In this document: piece after piece, positions 1-6,934 of the stretch
Layout of the letters: every line of letters begins with the position of its first letter
How positions within the stretch are numbered: the stretch's first letter is position 1
From: Oscillospiraceae bacterium
Lineage (GTDB): Bacteria; Bacillota_A; Clostridia; Oscillospirales; Oscillospiraceae
Direction of reading: 5' to 3'
DNA: 64,000 nucleotides
NCBI GenBank assembly: GCA_017470325.1
Contig: JAFUES010000023.1
Location: forward strand, 121,349-185,348
Program-made: the position numbers and the translations under genes
The notes under the pieces: generated by a model
Databases searched by the model: none
What the model was told of the DNA's origin: nothing
The model's input: only the letters and a program-made list of their open reading frames with translations

Positions 1-611
1 CCGATGAAGAGATCAAAAAAGCCTATCGGGAACTTACAAAGAAATATCATCCGGACCTGAACCCCGGAGATTCCAGCGCCGCGCAGAAGATGAACGACAT
101 CAACGCGGCCTATGATCAGATCAAAAACGGCGGCGCCCAGCAGCAGGCATACGGGCCTTCGGCGGGGGCCCAGCAGCAATACGGCTGGTACGGATGGGAC
201 GGCTGGAGCGGCTGGCAGGGCCAGCAGACCCAGCAGCAGACAGAGCGCAGCGAGTATACCGCGGCGAAGAATTATATCCGCAACGGGATGTATAAAGAGG
301 CGCTCAACGCCCTGTCGGGCGTGCCTGTCCAGGAGCGTGACGGCAAGTGGTATTATCTCCACGCGGGCGCCAACATGTATCAGGGCAACAAGATCGCCGC
401 TTTGGAATCTGCCAAGCGGGCGGTAGAGATCGACCCGGGCAATGAGGAGTACCGGATGCTGCTCCAGCAGCTGCAGAGCGGCGGGGACTTCTATAACAAT
501 TACACCGTGCGGTATAGCAGGGGACTCAGTCCCGATCGGCTGTGCATGGCCATGTGCGCCGCCAACATGTGCCTCGGCCCCATGTGCGGCTACCGCTTTT
601 TCTGCTGCTGA
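1..611 (+). CDS. J-domain (DnaJ-like) protein with Cys-rich tail, 5' end outside the window
   Basis: The frame is open from base 3 to the TGA at 609-611, so the N-terminus lies left of the window. The first visible residues are the second half of a J domain, including the HPD tripeptide in [11 protein letters not shown], which in this family stimulates Hsp70 (DnaK) ATPase activity. A Gln/Tyr/Trp/Gly-rich linker follows, then a TPR-like helical segment ([20 protein letters not shown]), and a tail with six Cys in the last 23 residues, ending FFCC. It lacks the zinc-finger and substrate-binding domains of true DnaJ, so it is a class C J protein with unknown client. A terminator follows 22 nt after the stop. 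Confidence 0.85.
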   Translation, partial: DEEIKKAYRELTKKYHPDLNPGDSSAAQKMNDINAAYDQIKNGGAQQQAYGPSAGAQQQYGWYGWDGWSGWQGQQTQQQTERSEYTAAKNYIRNGMYKEALNALSGVPVQERDGKWYYLHAGANMYQGNKIAALESAKRAVEIDPGNEEYRMLLQQLQSGGDFYNNYTVRYSRGLSPDRLCMAMCAANMCLGPMCGYRFFCC

Positions 612-632
612 GACATAGTGAATAAACGACAT

Positions 633-662
633 CAGCCTCCGGCTTCGGCCGGAGGCTGTTTT
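633..662 (+). terminator. Rho-independent terminator after the J-domain gene
   Basis: Perfect 11-bp stem (CAGCCTCCGGC / GCCGGAGGCTG) closed by a TTCG tetraloop and followed by TTTT at 659-662. It separates the J-domain gene from the convergent ATPase gene that ends at 664. Confidence 0.9.
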
Positions 663-663
663 G

Positions 664-1641
664 TCAGCGGAAGAGCTCCGTAAGCAGGCGGTCCGTATAG
701 GCTGTGAGGGCTGAGAAATCCATATACCGTTTGTAGATCGCCTCCATCTCGTCATGGAGGGCCTTAGCCCGCCGCAGCTTGTCGAAGGCAAGCGCCAGAC
801 AGCGGTCCCTCAGCTGCCTGGTTTCGGCTTCTGCTGCGAGCACCGGCGCGGCCGGAACGAAGGAACGCCAGACCGGCAGCTGCCAACCTTCGTCCACAAA
901 GGCCAGGGAGCGCTCCGGAAGCAGGACCGCCTCCAGCGTTTCCGGATCCAGCGGGGAAGGGCACAGGATCGCCATTTCCCTGCAGCTGCGGCTGATGGTT
1001 GCGAGTACCGCCTGCCCGCTGACCTGAACAATTTGTTTACATAACTTTTGAACTTCTCCATTGAGACGCACATCTCCCTGGCAACTGAGAGCGTGGAGGA
1101 AGCGGCGGCTCCGCGTGCCGCCTTTGCCGGGCGGCTGGAGCAGGGAATCGATTTCCGCAAGCACGGCAGGCTCAGGCGATGCAATCGGTTTCCCGGCTTT
1201 TTCTAGATCAGCCGCTGCGGCAAGGTAGCTGTAGGCATCTCTATAGAGTGCTTTGTAAGAGCGGCTGATGTGCGTTATTTTTTCCGCATCCGCAGCGGTA
1301 AAAGGGAGCCTGCAGAAGCGTCCTAAGTTTACATAATCCGAGTCCGCACCAAATTGGCGCGGCTCAGCCGCATGGGGCGCTGTCCCGTCGACCCAAGCGG
1401 CGCGCAGGGCGGGGAGGTAGACGCCGTCGAGAGAGTCGGGATCGCCGGAGCAGAGTACGTAATGGACGTCCATGCCGCGCTCCTGGGCCGCCTGGCCGAT
1501 CCGGCGCATGAAGCTGGATTTTCCGGTGCCGGGTCCGCCCTTGATGATATGGAGAAACACGCCTTCATCCGGCGGAAAGCCATCGTAAAGCGAGGCAAAG
1601 CCGTCTTCGGAATTTGCCCCGAGAAAATAGGTCTGTGTCAT
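664..1641 (-). CDS. PRK06851-like P-loop ATPase with a degenerate second nucleotide site
   Basis: This 325-residue protein has an N-terminal Walker A motif (IKGGPGTGKSSFMRRIG, about residues 33-49). The opening FLGANSEDGFASLYDG is typical of a clostridial ATPase family (PRK06851-like) that normally carries two P-loop halves. The second half is recognisable from RFLHALSCQG and the CPSPLDPETLEAVLLPE stretch, but where the second Walker A should be it reads QIVQVSGQAVLAT, with no GxGKS/T. The biological role of the family is not established. The ATG has a GGAGG Shine-Dalgarno 7 nt upstream. It is a single-gene unit divergent from the HAD phosphatase, with which it may share a -35 box. Confidence 0.7.
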   Translation of the reverse strand: MTQTYFLGANSEDGFASLYDGFPPDEGVFLHIIKGGPGTGKSSFMRRIGQAAQERGMDVHYVLCSGDPDSLDGVYLPALRAAWVDGTAPHAAEPRQFGADSDYVNLGRFCRLPFTAADAEKITHISRSYKALYRDAYSYLAAAADLEKAGKPIASPEPAVLAEIDSLLQPPGKGGTRSRRFLHALSCQGDVRLNGEVQKLCKQIVQVSGQAVLATISRSCREMAILCPSPLDPETLEAVLLPERSLAFVDEGWQLPVWRSFVPAAPVLAAEAETRQLRDRCLALAFDKLRRAKALHDEMEAIYKRYMDFSALTAYTDRLLTELFR

Positions 1642-1670
1642 ACTGTGCCTCCTAGATCTGCTTCAACATC

Positions 1671-1700
1671 AGGATATGCACAGTTTGCCCAAGTTGACAA
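1671..1700 (-). promoter_or_regulatory. Candidate sigma-A promoter for the P-loop ATPase gene
   Basis: On the minus strand TTGTCA (1695-1700), an 18-bp spacer and TATCCT (1671-1676). The -35 overlaps the plus-strand -35 at 1694-1699 almost exactly, so both directions use one heptamer, TTGACAA. Confidence 0.45.
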
Positions 1701-1722
1701 TGTTTCAGACGGCGGGTATAAT
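1694..1722 (+). promoter_or_regulatory. Consensus sigma-A promoter for the HAD phosphatase gene
   Basis: TTGACA (1694-1699), 17-bp spacer, TATAAT (1717-1722): a full consensus match. The expected start near 1729 leaves a leader of only about 15 nt, with the Shine-Dalgarno AAGGGGGCGG right at its 5' end. Confidence 0.9.
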
Positions 1723-1743
1723 CTGCTAAAAGGGGGCGGAACC

Positions 1744-2388
1744 TTGTACAAGACCATTTTATTTGACTTTGACGGCACGGTATTTGACACCATTGAGGGT
1801 ATCACCAAGTCCCTGCAGTACGCTCTGCGCAAGCATGGGATCGAGGCGGAACCCGCGGAGCTGCGCTGCTTTGCCGGACCGCCGCTGGTGGATATGTTTA
1901 TGGAACGCTATCCCTTTTCCCGCGAGGAGGCGCTGCAGGCCACAGAGGATTTCCGGGAGCGCTATCAACCTATCGGCCTGTATGAGTGCCGCGTGTTCCC
2001 CGGGATCGGAGAGCTGCTGGAGCATTTGCGCGCGGCCGGAAAAAAGCTGGGACTTGCCACTTCCAAACCGGAGCATCTGGCCAGACACCTGCTGGAGCGG
2101 GAGGGGCTACTGGACCATTTTGATGTGATCTGCGGCACCCTGGGCGACGGAAATGACGCCAAGTGGCAGGTGGTGGAGCGGGCCATGGAAATCCTGGGCT
2201 CCGCGCGGGAAAGCACCGTGTTGATCGGCGATACCAAATGGGACGTGGCCGGCGCCCATCGCTGCGGCATCCCCTGTATCGGCGTGGGCTATGGCTATGC
2301 CGCGCCCGGCGAGCTGGAGGCTGCGGGCGTGGACGGTCAGGCCGCGGACATGCAGGCACTGGAACAAATGCTTTTAAAAAGCGAATAA
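1744..2388 (+). CDS. HAD-superfamily phosphatase, phosphoglycolate phosphatase-like
   Basis: A soluble 214-residue hydrolase of the HAD family, Gph/PGP type. Motif I is LFDFDGT with the nucleophile Asp at residue 8 and the acid/base Asp at 10. A helical cap follows (roughly residues 15-85), and motif IV is VLIGDTKWDVAGA with Asp near 163. The natural substrate cannot be told from sequence; phosphoglycolate and small phosphosugars are the usual ones. The start is the TTG at 1744: it follows the SD AAGGGGGCGG and the consensus promoter, whereas the longer upstream frame would begin before the promoter, inside the antisense ATPase gene. Confidence 0.85.
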   Translation: MYKTILFDFDGTVFDTIEGITKSLQYALRKHGIEAEPAELRCFAGPPLVDMFMERYPFSREEALQATEDFRERYQPIGLYECRVFPGIGELLEHLRAAGKKLGLATSKPEHLARHLLEREGLLDHFDVICGTLGDGNDAKWQVVERAMEILGSARESTVLIGDTKWDVAGAHRCGIPCIGVGYGYAAPGELEAAGVDGQAADMQALEQMLLKSE

Positions 2389-2393
2389 AACAA

Positions 2394-2419
2394 AAGACCC
2401 CGGGAGCTCCCGGGGTCTT
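2394..2419. terminator. Bidirectional terminator between the HAD and csoR-like genes
   Basis: A perfect 26-nt palindrome starting AAGACCCCGGGA. On the minus strand it is followed by TTTTGTTTT (complement of 2386-2394), so it best serves the csoR-like gene, but it lies between the two convergent stops. Confidence 0.85.
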
Positions 2420-2433
2420 GTGCTGTCCTGCAC

Positions 2434-2790
2434 TTACGACATGAACTTGTCTATGGCCTCATTGAGGGCCTGAAGGTCCGGATTATCCGCCCCCGCGTCC
2501 GAGACACAATGTTCCAGATGATCCTTCAGGATCACCTTGGCGGTGCTGTTCAGAGCAGAGCGGACCGCTGCCAGCTGGACCAGGACCTCTGTGCAATCCC
2601 GACCGTCCTCCACCATGCGCTTGACGGATTCCAGATGCCCGATCGCCCGGGAGAGACGGTTGATGACCGCTTTGGTTTGGGTATGGGTATGACCGTGGTC
2701 GTGACTGTGGGGGTGCTCATGTTCCACCGGATGGCTGTGCACGTGCCCGTCGCCGTGGTCGTGATAATAGACTTCCTGTTCGTTGGCCAT
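2434..2790 (-). CDS. CsoR/RcnR-family metal-sensing repressor with His-rich N-terminal extension
   Basis: An all-helical DUF156 DNA-binding repressor of 118 residues. The fold begins near residue 39 (AVINRLSRAIGHLESVKRMV) and keeps the Cys-His-Cys metal-site pattern of copper-sensing CsoR: Cys66 in GRDC, His91 and Cys95 in KDHLEHC. In front of it sits an extension with 12 His among residues 10-36, unusual for the family and suggestive of nickel, cobalt or zinc handling. No copper ATPase, chaperone or other exporter lies next to it, so the regulon may be elsewhere. A 12-bp C/G palindrome abuts its own promoter, suggesting autoregulation. Confidence 0.85.
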   Translation of the reverse strand: MANEQEVYYHDHGDGHVHSHPVEHEHPHSHDHGHTHTQTKAVINRLSRAIGHLESVKRMVEDGRDCTEVLVQLAAVRSALNSTAKVILKDHLEHCVSDAGADNPDLQALNEAIDKFMS

Positions 2791-2819
2791 AAAGATCCCT
2801 GCCTTTGCGTGTTTCGCTT

Positions 2820-2848
2820 AGTATACAGTATTTTACAGTTTTTCACAA
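2820..2848 (-). promoter_or_regulatory. Promoter of the csoR-like gene
   Basis: Minus-strand TTGTGA (2843-2848), 17-bp spacer, TATACT (2820-2825), about 30 nt upstream of the start codon. The C/G palindrome at 2850-2861 touches its upstream edge. Confidence 0.75.
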
Positions 2849-2849
2849 G

Positions 2850-2861
2850 CCCCCCGGGGGG
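2850..2861. promoter_or_regulatory. Candidate CsoR-type operator (CCCCCCGGGGGG)
   Basis: Twelve-base perfect palindrome of six C and six G, placed 1 bp upstream of the -35 box of the csoR-like gene. CsoR/RcnR-family operators are known to be pseudo-palindromes built on G/C tracts flanked by A/T. It has no loop, so it is not a terminator for sfsA. Confidence 0.5.
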
Positions 2862-2864
2862 ATA

Positions 2865-3545
2865 TCAGAGCCGGACCTCCACGGGAGCGCAGACACGAAG
2901 ACTGTCCGGTGTGACCGCGCAGTCCAGCGCCAGGATGCGTACACCCGCCTCCCTGGCTTCACAGAGCGCCTGGGCAAATTCCGGGTGGGTGGCTCGGTTG
3001 GGCTCGAAGTACCGCACATCCCGCATCTGTACGATAAAGACGACCCAGGCCTCCAGTCCCTCGTGGACGCAGTCGATCAGGCCGTGGAGATGCTTGACGC
3101 CCCGTTGGGTGGGCGCGTCGGGAAAACGGACCACGCCGTCTTCCTCCAGGGTGACGCCTTTGACCTCAGCAAAACAGATATGACCTTCCCGCCCAAAGGA
3201 GAAATCGAAACGGGAATCGCCGTGCCGCTGCTCAGCTTTGATCCAGGAGGGGACGAAGCCCAGACCGCCGGCGGCCAGATATTCTCCAAAGACCACATTG
3301 GGCGCCGCGGCATCCATGTTGATGAGCCGACCGTTTTTCTCCACAGCGATCAGATCGTAAGCGGTTTTTCGGGCGGAGGAGTCGCTGTGCTGCACATATA
3401 CGGTCGCACCGGGGACCAGAAGCTCCCGGCAGCGGCCGGTATTTTTCACATGGCAGATGGTTTCCGCTCCGTCCAGCAGCACGCGGGCGATAAAGCGGTT
3501 GGGCCGGGCGAGGAAGGTCGCCGGGCGGATCTGTTCATATTGCAT
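2865..3545 (-). CDS. sfsA: SfsA family nuclease
   Basis: The 226-residue length and the blocks HVKNTGRCRELLVPG, VVFGEYLAAGG, FDFSFG and CFAEVKGVTLEEDG match SfsA. The last block looks like the ExK part of a PD-(D/E)XK-type nuclease core. SfsA was first named for sugar-fermentation stimulation in E. coli; later work supports nucleic-acid binding and cleavage, but the physiological role is unclear. The start codon lies 2 nt after the upstream NTPase stop with no clear SD of its own, so translation is probably coupled to it. Confidence 0.9.
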   Translation of the reverse strand: MQYEQIRPATFLARPNRFIARVLLDGAETICHVKNTGRCRELLVPGATVYVQHSDSSARKTAYDLIAVEKNGRLINMDAAAPNVVFGEYLAAGGLGFVPSWIKAEQRHGDSRFDFSFGREGHICFAEVKGVTLEEDGVVRFPDAPTQRGVKHLHGLIDCVHEGLEAWVVFIVQMRDVRYFEPNRATHPEFAQALCEAREAGVRILALDCAVTPDSLRVCAPVEVRL

Positions 3546-3547
3546 GG

Positions 3548-4132
3548 TCAGACTGCGTACTGCTCGACCCAGGCCTTTACTGCCGCTGCAGCGTCGGCGT
3601 CGTCGGGCGACCTCATTTCCAGCACCAGCGTGTCCGCATCGTCGGCCAGGGCCTGGTGCAGGCGGTCACAGTGAAGGGTAAAGCGCTCTCCGATCCCCAG
3701 ATACTGCCGGAACAGCTCGGCCTCTTCCTTGGTCTTCAAAGCGCCCAGGATGGGCACGTCCGTGTTCAGCAGGTCCTCCAGGGCCTGCCGAAATTGTGGG
3801 ATGATCAGCTCAAAACCGCCGATCTCATCCAGTACGGCAAAGGGATAGTAGGCGGCCTCGTTCAGCAGCCTGACGCCGTAATTGCGGTACACCTCATTGT
3901 CAGTTTTGGGGCCCTGATCCAGAAAATACAGGAAACGCTGGACCTCCAGTCCTTCGTAACCTGCCAGGGCCGCAGGGGGAAGAAGATCATAGCCCAGCAT
4001 GGCGCCGTCGTCAGAGAGGGCCTGCCGGGTCACGAGCCCCCCGGCGTAACTCATTTGATCTCCCAGTTCCTTCCGGATCAGGCTGGATTTGCCGCTTCCC
4101 GTGGGGCCTGTCAGAAAAAGCCGCTTTTGCAT
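3548..4132 (-). CDS. THEP1-like nucleoside-triphosphatase (DUF265/NTPase_1)
   Basis: A 194-residue P-loop protein opening MQKRLFLTGPTGSGKSSLI (Walker A Lys15). It continues with AGGLVTRQ, typical of the bacterial/archaeal THEP1-like NTPases, and a Walker B-like FAVLDEIGGFEL. Family members hydrolyse NTPs in vitro, with no agreed cellular role. The ATG at 4132 is chosen because GGGAG lies 8 nt before it; the frame stays open far upstream, but that part is antisense to the glycosidase gene. It is the first gene of a two-gene unit with sfsA. Confidence 0.8.
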   Translation of the reverse strand: MQKRLFLTGPTGSGKSSLIRKELGDQMSYAGGLVTRQALSDDGAMLGYDLLPPAALAGYEGLEVQRFLYFLDQGPKTDNEVYRNYGVRLLNEAAYYPFAVLDEIGGFELIIPQFRQALEDLLNTDVPILGALKTKEEAELFRQYLGIGERFTLHCDRLHQALADDADTLVLEMRSPDDADAAAAVKAWVEQYAV

Positions 4133-4160
4133 CGTTATACTCCCATACATGTTTTTCCAC

Positions 4161-4189
4161 ATTATAAACGGCTGTCCGATCTCCGTCAA
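4161..4189 (-). promoter_or_regulatory. Promoter of the NTPase-sfsA unit
   Basis: Minus-strand TTGACG (4184-4189), 17-bp spacer, TATAAT (4161-4166), about 25 nt upstream of the NTPase start. Confidence 0.85.
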
Positions 4190-4202
4190 GCGCACTGGGG
4201 TC

Positions 4203-4231
4203 TGGCAATCCACAGACTTCTGTGATATGCT
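4203..4231 (+). promoter_or_regulatory. Weak candidate promoter for the family 3 glycosidase
   Basis: TGGCAA (4203-4208), 17-bp spacer, TATGCT (4226-4231). The match is poor in the -35, but spacing and distance to the SD (4253-4256) fit. A weak promoter would suit an inducible gene. Confidence 0.35.
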
Positions 4232-4264
4232 GTGTCCAGAAAAAACGGAAAAGGAGAACAGCCC

Positions 4265-6730
4265 ATGGAGATCTACACCAAGGCAAGCCGCTCCGATGCG
4301 GTGAGCGAGCGGGAAAAGAAGAACCGCCAGGTGGCCTATCAGGCGGCGTTGGAAGGAGTCGTTCTGCTGAAGAACGAGGGGGCGCTGCCTTTCAAAACCA
4401 AGAGGATAGCCCTGTACGGCGCGGGCGCGGCCAAGACCGTCAAGGGCGGTACCGGCTCCGGCGAAGTGAACGAGCGCTACAGTGTCAGTGTCCTGGAGGG
4501 GCTGAAGGACCGGGGCTTTCAGGTGACTACCGACCGCTGGCTGCGGGATTACGAGGAAGAATACGCCCGGCAACTGGCGGCGTATGAGAAGGAACGCAGG
4601 CAGTTTTATAAACGGATCGGCGAAAAATCGATCATCGATCTGATGATGACCAGCTTTCAGCTGCCGGGCGGCAGAGCCGTTTCCCGGCAGGACGTGGAGG
4701 AGAGCGGTACGGACAGCTGCGTCTATGTGGTCAGCCGCCAGGCGGGCGAGGGCGGAGACCGCCGCGCCGAGGCCGGGGACTATTATCTGACCGAAACGGA
4801 GCTGACCAGTATCCGCGTCTGCGCTGCCAACTACAGCCATTTTGTGCTGGCAATCAACTGCGGTTCCGGCATGGATATGGCCTTTCTGGACCAGATCGAG
4901 GGGATCGACGCGGTGGTCTACCTCTGCCAGTTGGGGACCGAGGGCGGCCATGCCTTTGCCGATCTGCTGTCTGGCTCGGCCACGCCCTCCGGCAAGCTGT
5001 CGGATACCTGGGCCAGGACCTATACAGACATCCCCTATGCCATGGAATACAGTTACCTCAACGGCAATTTGAAGGATGAGTTCTACCGGGAAGGCATTTA
5101 TGTGGGCTACCGCTACTTTGACAGCTTCGGCAAAGAGCCCTTGTATCCCTTCGGCTTTGGCTTGAGTTATACGGATTTCTCTGTAGAGACAGATTCCGTT
5201 CAGGTCAGCGGAAAGCGAGTTTCTGTTTTTGCAAAGGTGCAGAATATCGGCGAGCGGTTCAGCGGAAAGGAAACCGTGCAGCTCTATGTCAGCGCGCCCA
5301 ACGGGCGACTGTACAAAGAGTATCAGAGCCTGGCTGCCTTTGCCAAGACCAAACTGCTCTCGCCAGGGGAAACGGAAATGCTGACTCTGAGCTTCTCTAT
5401 GGAGGATCTTGCCAGCTATGAAGAGGTCGACAGCCGCTATGTGCTGGAGGCGGGGGACTATATCCTGCGACTGGGGAACTCGTCCCGAGCGGCGAAACCC
5501 GTCGCGGTTTTGCGCCTGGATCGGGAAGTCACCGTCTCTGAGCATGAGGCCGTTTGCCCCCTGAACCGTCCCATGACGGAGATGAAGGTGGCCGCCTTTG
5601 CCTTTGATAGTACAGGGGATCTGCCGCGCTATGAGCTGAAGGCCAAGGACTTTGAGACGGCGCGCTATCGCTATGAGACGCCGGAGGTCAACAGAGAGCC
5701 CCGGGTGCGCGCTCTCCTGGAAAGCCTCAGCCTGGAGGAGATGGCGGACATCGTTGTAGGCGCAGGCATGTTCGGCAAAAGCCGTTTCGATCTGCCGGGT
5801 TCGGTGGGCAATACCACCTCACGCTTTTGGGATCGGGGGCTCGCTAATGTGGCGCTGTGCGACGGGCCGGCGGGGCTTCGGATCCAGAGCCGTTCCGCAT
5901 TGGATAAAAAAGGCCGCATCAAGCCTCTGCAGATGTCCCTCTCCGTTTTGGAGATGCTGCCCGAGATCGTGAAGAAGCCCATGCTGGGCGACCCGGAAAA
6001 GGACACGCCCCTTTACCAGTACAGCACTGCGTTCCCGGTGGCCACGGCCCTGGCCCAGACCTGGAATGCGCCGCTGCTCCGGGAGATCGGGCAGGCAGTC
6101 TATGAGGAGATGAAGGAATACGGATGCACCTTCTGGCTGGCTCCCGCCATGAACATCCACCGCAATCCGTTATGCGGCCGGAACTTCGAGTATTTCTCCG
6201 AGGACCCGTATCTGGCAGGACAGATGGCGGCGGCTCTGTGCCGGGGCGTTCAGCAGGAGGAGGGCTATTATGCCACCATCAAGCATTTTGCCTGCAACAA
6301 CCAGGAGGAGAACCGAAACGCCGTATCCAGCAATGTGAGCGAGCGGGCGCTGCGGGAGATCTATTTGAGGGGCTTCTCCATTGCGGTGCGGGAAGGTGGA
6401 GCCAAGGCAGTAATGACCTCCTATAACCGCCTCAACGGCGTCTATACCCCCAACAGCTATGACCTGTGCACCAAGGTGCTGCGCAACGAGTGGGGCTTTG
6501 AGGGCGTGGTGATGACAGACTGGTTTTCCACCATGAAAGGGCAGGGGGATACGGCCCTGGCCATGGCGGCGGGGAACGATCTGATCATGCCCGGCGGCAA
6601 GTCTTACAAGAGTGCGATCCTTTTGGCCGTACAACAGGGGCGGATCGGTATGGCGGACGTGGCCCGTTGCTGCGGCAATGTGCTGCGGGCGATCCTGAAC
6701 AGCCAGACCCAGCGGGAATACATCGGCTGA
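4265..6730 (+). CDS. Glycoside hydrolase family 3 enzyme with permuted domain order (beta-glucosidase-like)
   Basis: An 821-residue cytoplasmic glycosidase without a signal peptide. The usual GH3 order is reversed. The (alpha/beta) C-type domain comes first (VAYQAALEGVVLLKNEGALP, GGTGSGEVN, and GEGGDRR with probable acid/base Glu162). A fibronectin-III-like domain follows (about 300-430). The TIM-barrel N-type domain is last (GPAGLRIQ, GCTFWLAPAMNIHRNPLCGR, KHFACNNQEENR, and VMTDWF with nucleophile Asp752). The same order is known in a few clostridial beta-glucosidases. The substrate is probably a beta-glucoside or beta-xyloside. The ATG at 4265 has AAGGAG 8 nt upstream; no transporter gene is adjacent. 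Confidence 0.88.
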   Translation: MEIYTKASRSDAVSEREKKNRQVAYQAALEGVVLLKNEGALPFKTKRIALYGAGAAKTVKGGTGSGEVNERYSVSVLEGLKDRGFQVTTDRWLRDYEEEYARQLAAYEKERRQFYKRIGEKSIIDLMMTSFQLPGGRAVSRQDVEESGTDSCVYVVSRQAGEGGDRRAEAGDYYLTETELTSIRVCAANYSHFVLAINCGSGMDMAFLDQIEGIDAVVYLCQLGTEGGHAFADLLSGSATPSGKLSDTWARTYTDIPYAMEYSYLNGNLKDEFYREGIYVGYRYFDSFGKEPLYPFGFGLSYTDFSVETDSVQVSGKRVSVFAKVQNIGERFSGKETVQLYVSAPNGRLYKEYQSLAAFAKTKLLSPGETEMLTLSFSMEDLASYEEVDSRYVLEAGDYILRLGNSSRAAKPVAVLRLDREVTVSEHEAVCPLNRPMTEMKVAAFAFDSTGDLPRYELKAKDFETARYRYETPEVNREPRVRALLESLSLEEMADIVVGAGMFGKSRFDLPGSVGNTTSRFWDRGLANVALCDGPAGLRIQSRSALDKKGRIKPLQMSLSVLEMLPEIVKKPMLGDPEKDTPLYQYSTAFPVATALAQTWNAPLLREIGQAVYEEMKEYGCTFWLAPAMNIHRNPLCGRNFEYFSEDPYLAGQMAAALCRGVQQEEGYYATIKHFACNNQEENRNAVSSNVSERALREIYLRGFSIAVREGGAKAVMTSYNRLNGVYTPNSYDLCTKVLRNEWGFEGVVMTDWFSTMKGQGDTALAMAAGNDLIMPGGKSYKSAILLAVQQGRIGMADVARCCGNVLRAILNSQTQREYIG

Positions 6731-6742
6731 TTTGAAGAACTG

Positions 6743-6793
6743 AATCACCCCTGGAGCGGGACCAAATCGGCCCCAATCCCGGGGTGATTTTTA
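6743..6793 (+). terminator. Terminator after the family 3 glycosidase
   Basis: AATCACCCC (6743-6751) pairs with GGGGTGATT (6781-6789) around a 29-nt loop and is followed by a T run (6788-6792). Confidence 0.7.
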
Positions 6794-6844
6794 TGTCAAT
6801 ATAAACAAACTGTTAAAATTTTAAAAGTATTTGCGGCTTTGAAA

Positions 6845-6873
6845 TTGATTTTGTAAAATCATTAGAGTATAAT
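6845..6873 (+). promoter_or_regulatory. Promoter of the dehydratase-activase gene pair
   Basis: TTGATT (6845-6850), 17-bp spacer, TATAAT (6868-6873). The predicted leader opens with a small hairpin, GCGACA/TGTCGC (6884-6904). Confidence 0.8.
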
Positions 6874-6934
6874 ATCCTCTCGTGCGACAGACGAAGCGTG
6901 TCGCGGAATGCCGAAGGAAAGGATAGACGGCAGC

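Noticed and set aside
1354..1743. N-terminal extension of the HAD phosphatase by 130 codons
   Set aside because: It would start before the consensus promoter and run antisense to the ATPase gene; the TTG at 1744 has the SD and begins right before the DFDGT motif.
2850..2861. CCCCCCGGGGGG as a terminator for sfsA
   Set aside because: A palindrome without a loop cannot form a terminator hairpin; its position at the csoR-like promoter suggests an operator instead.
3548..5545. 665-residue minus-strand frame that would extend the NTPase far upstream
   Set aside because: Only the last 194 residues resemble a protein family; the rest is antisense to the glycosidase. A good SD and a promoter sit at the ATG at 4132.
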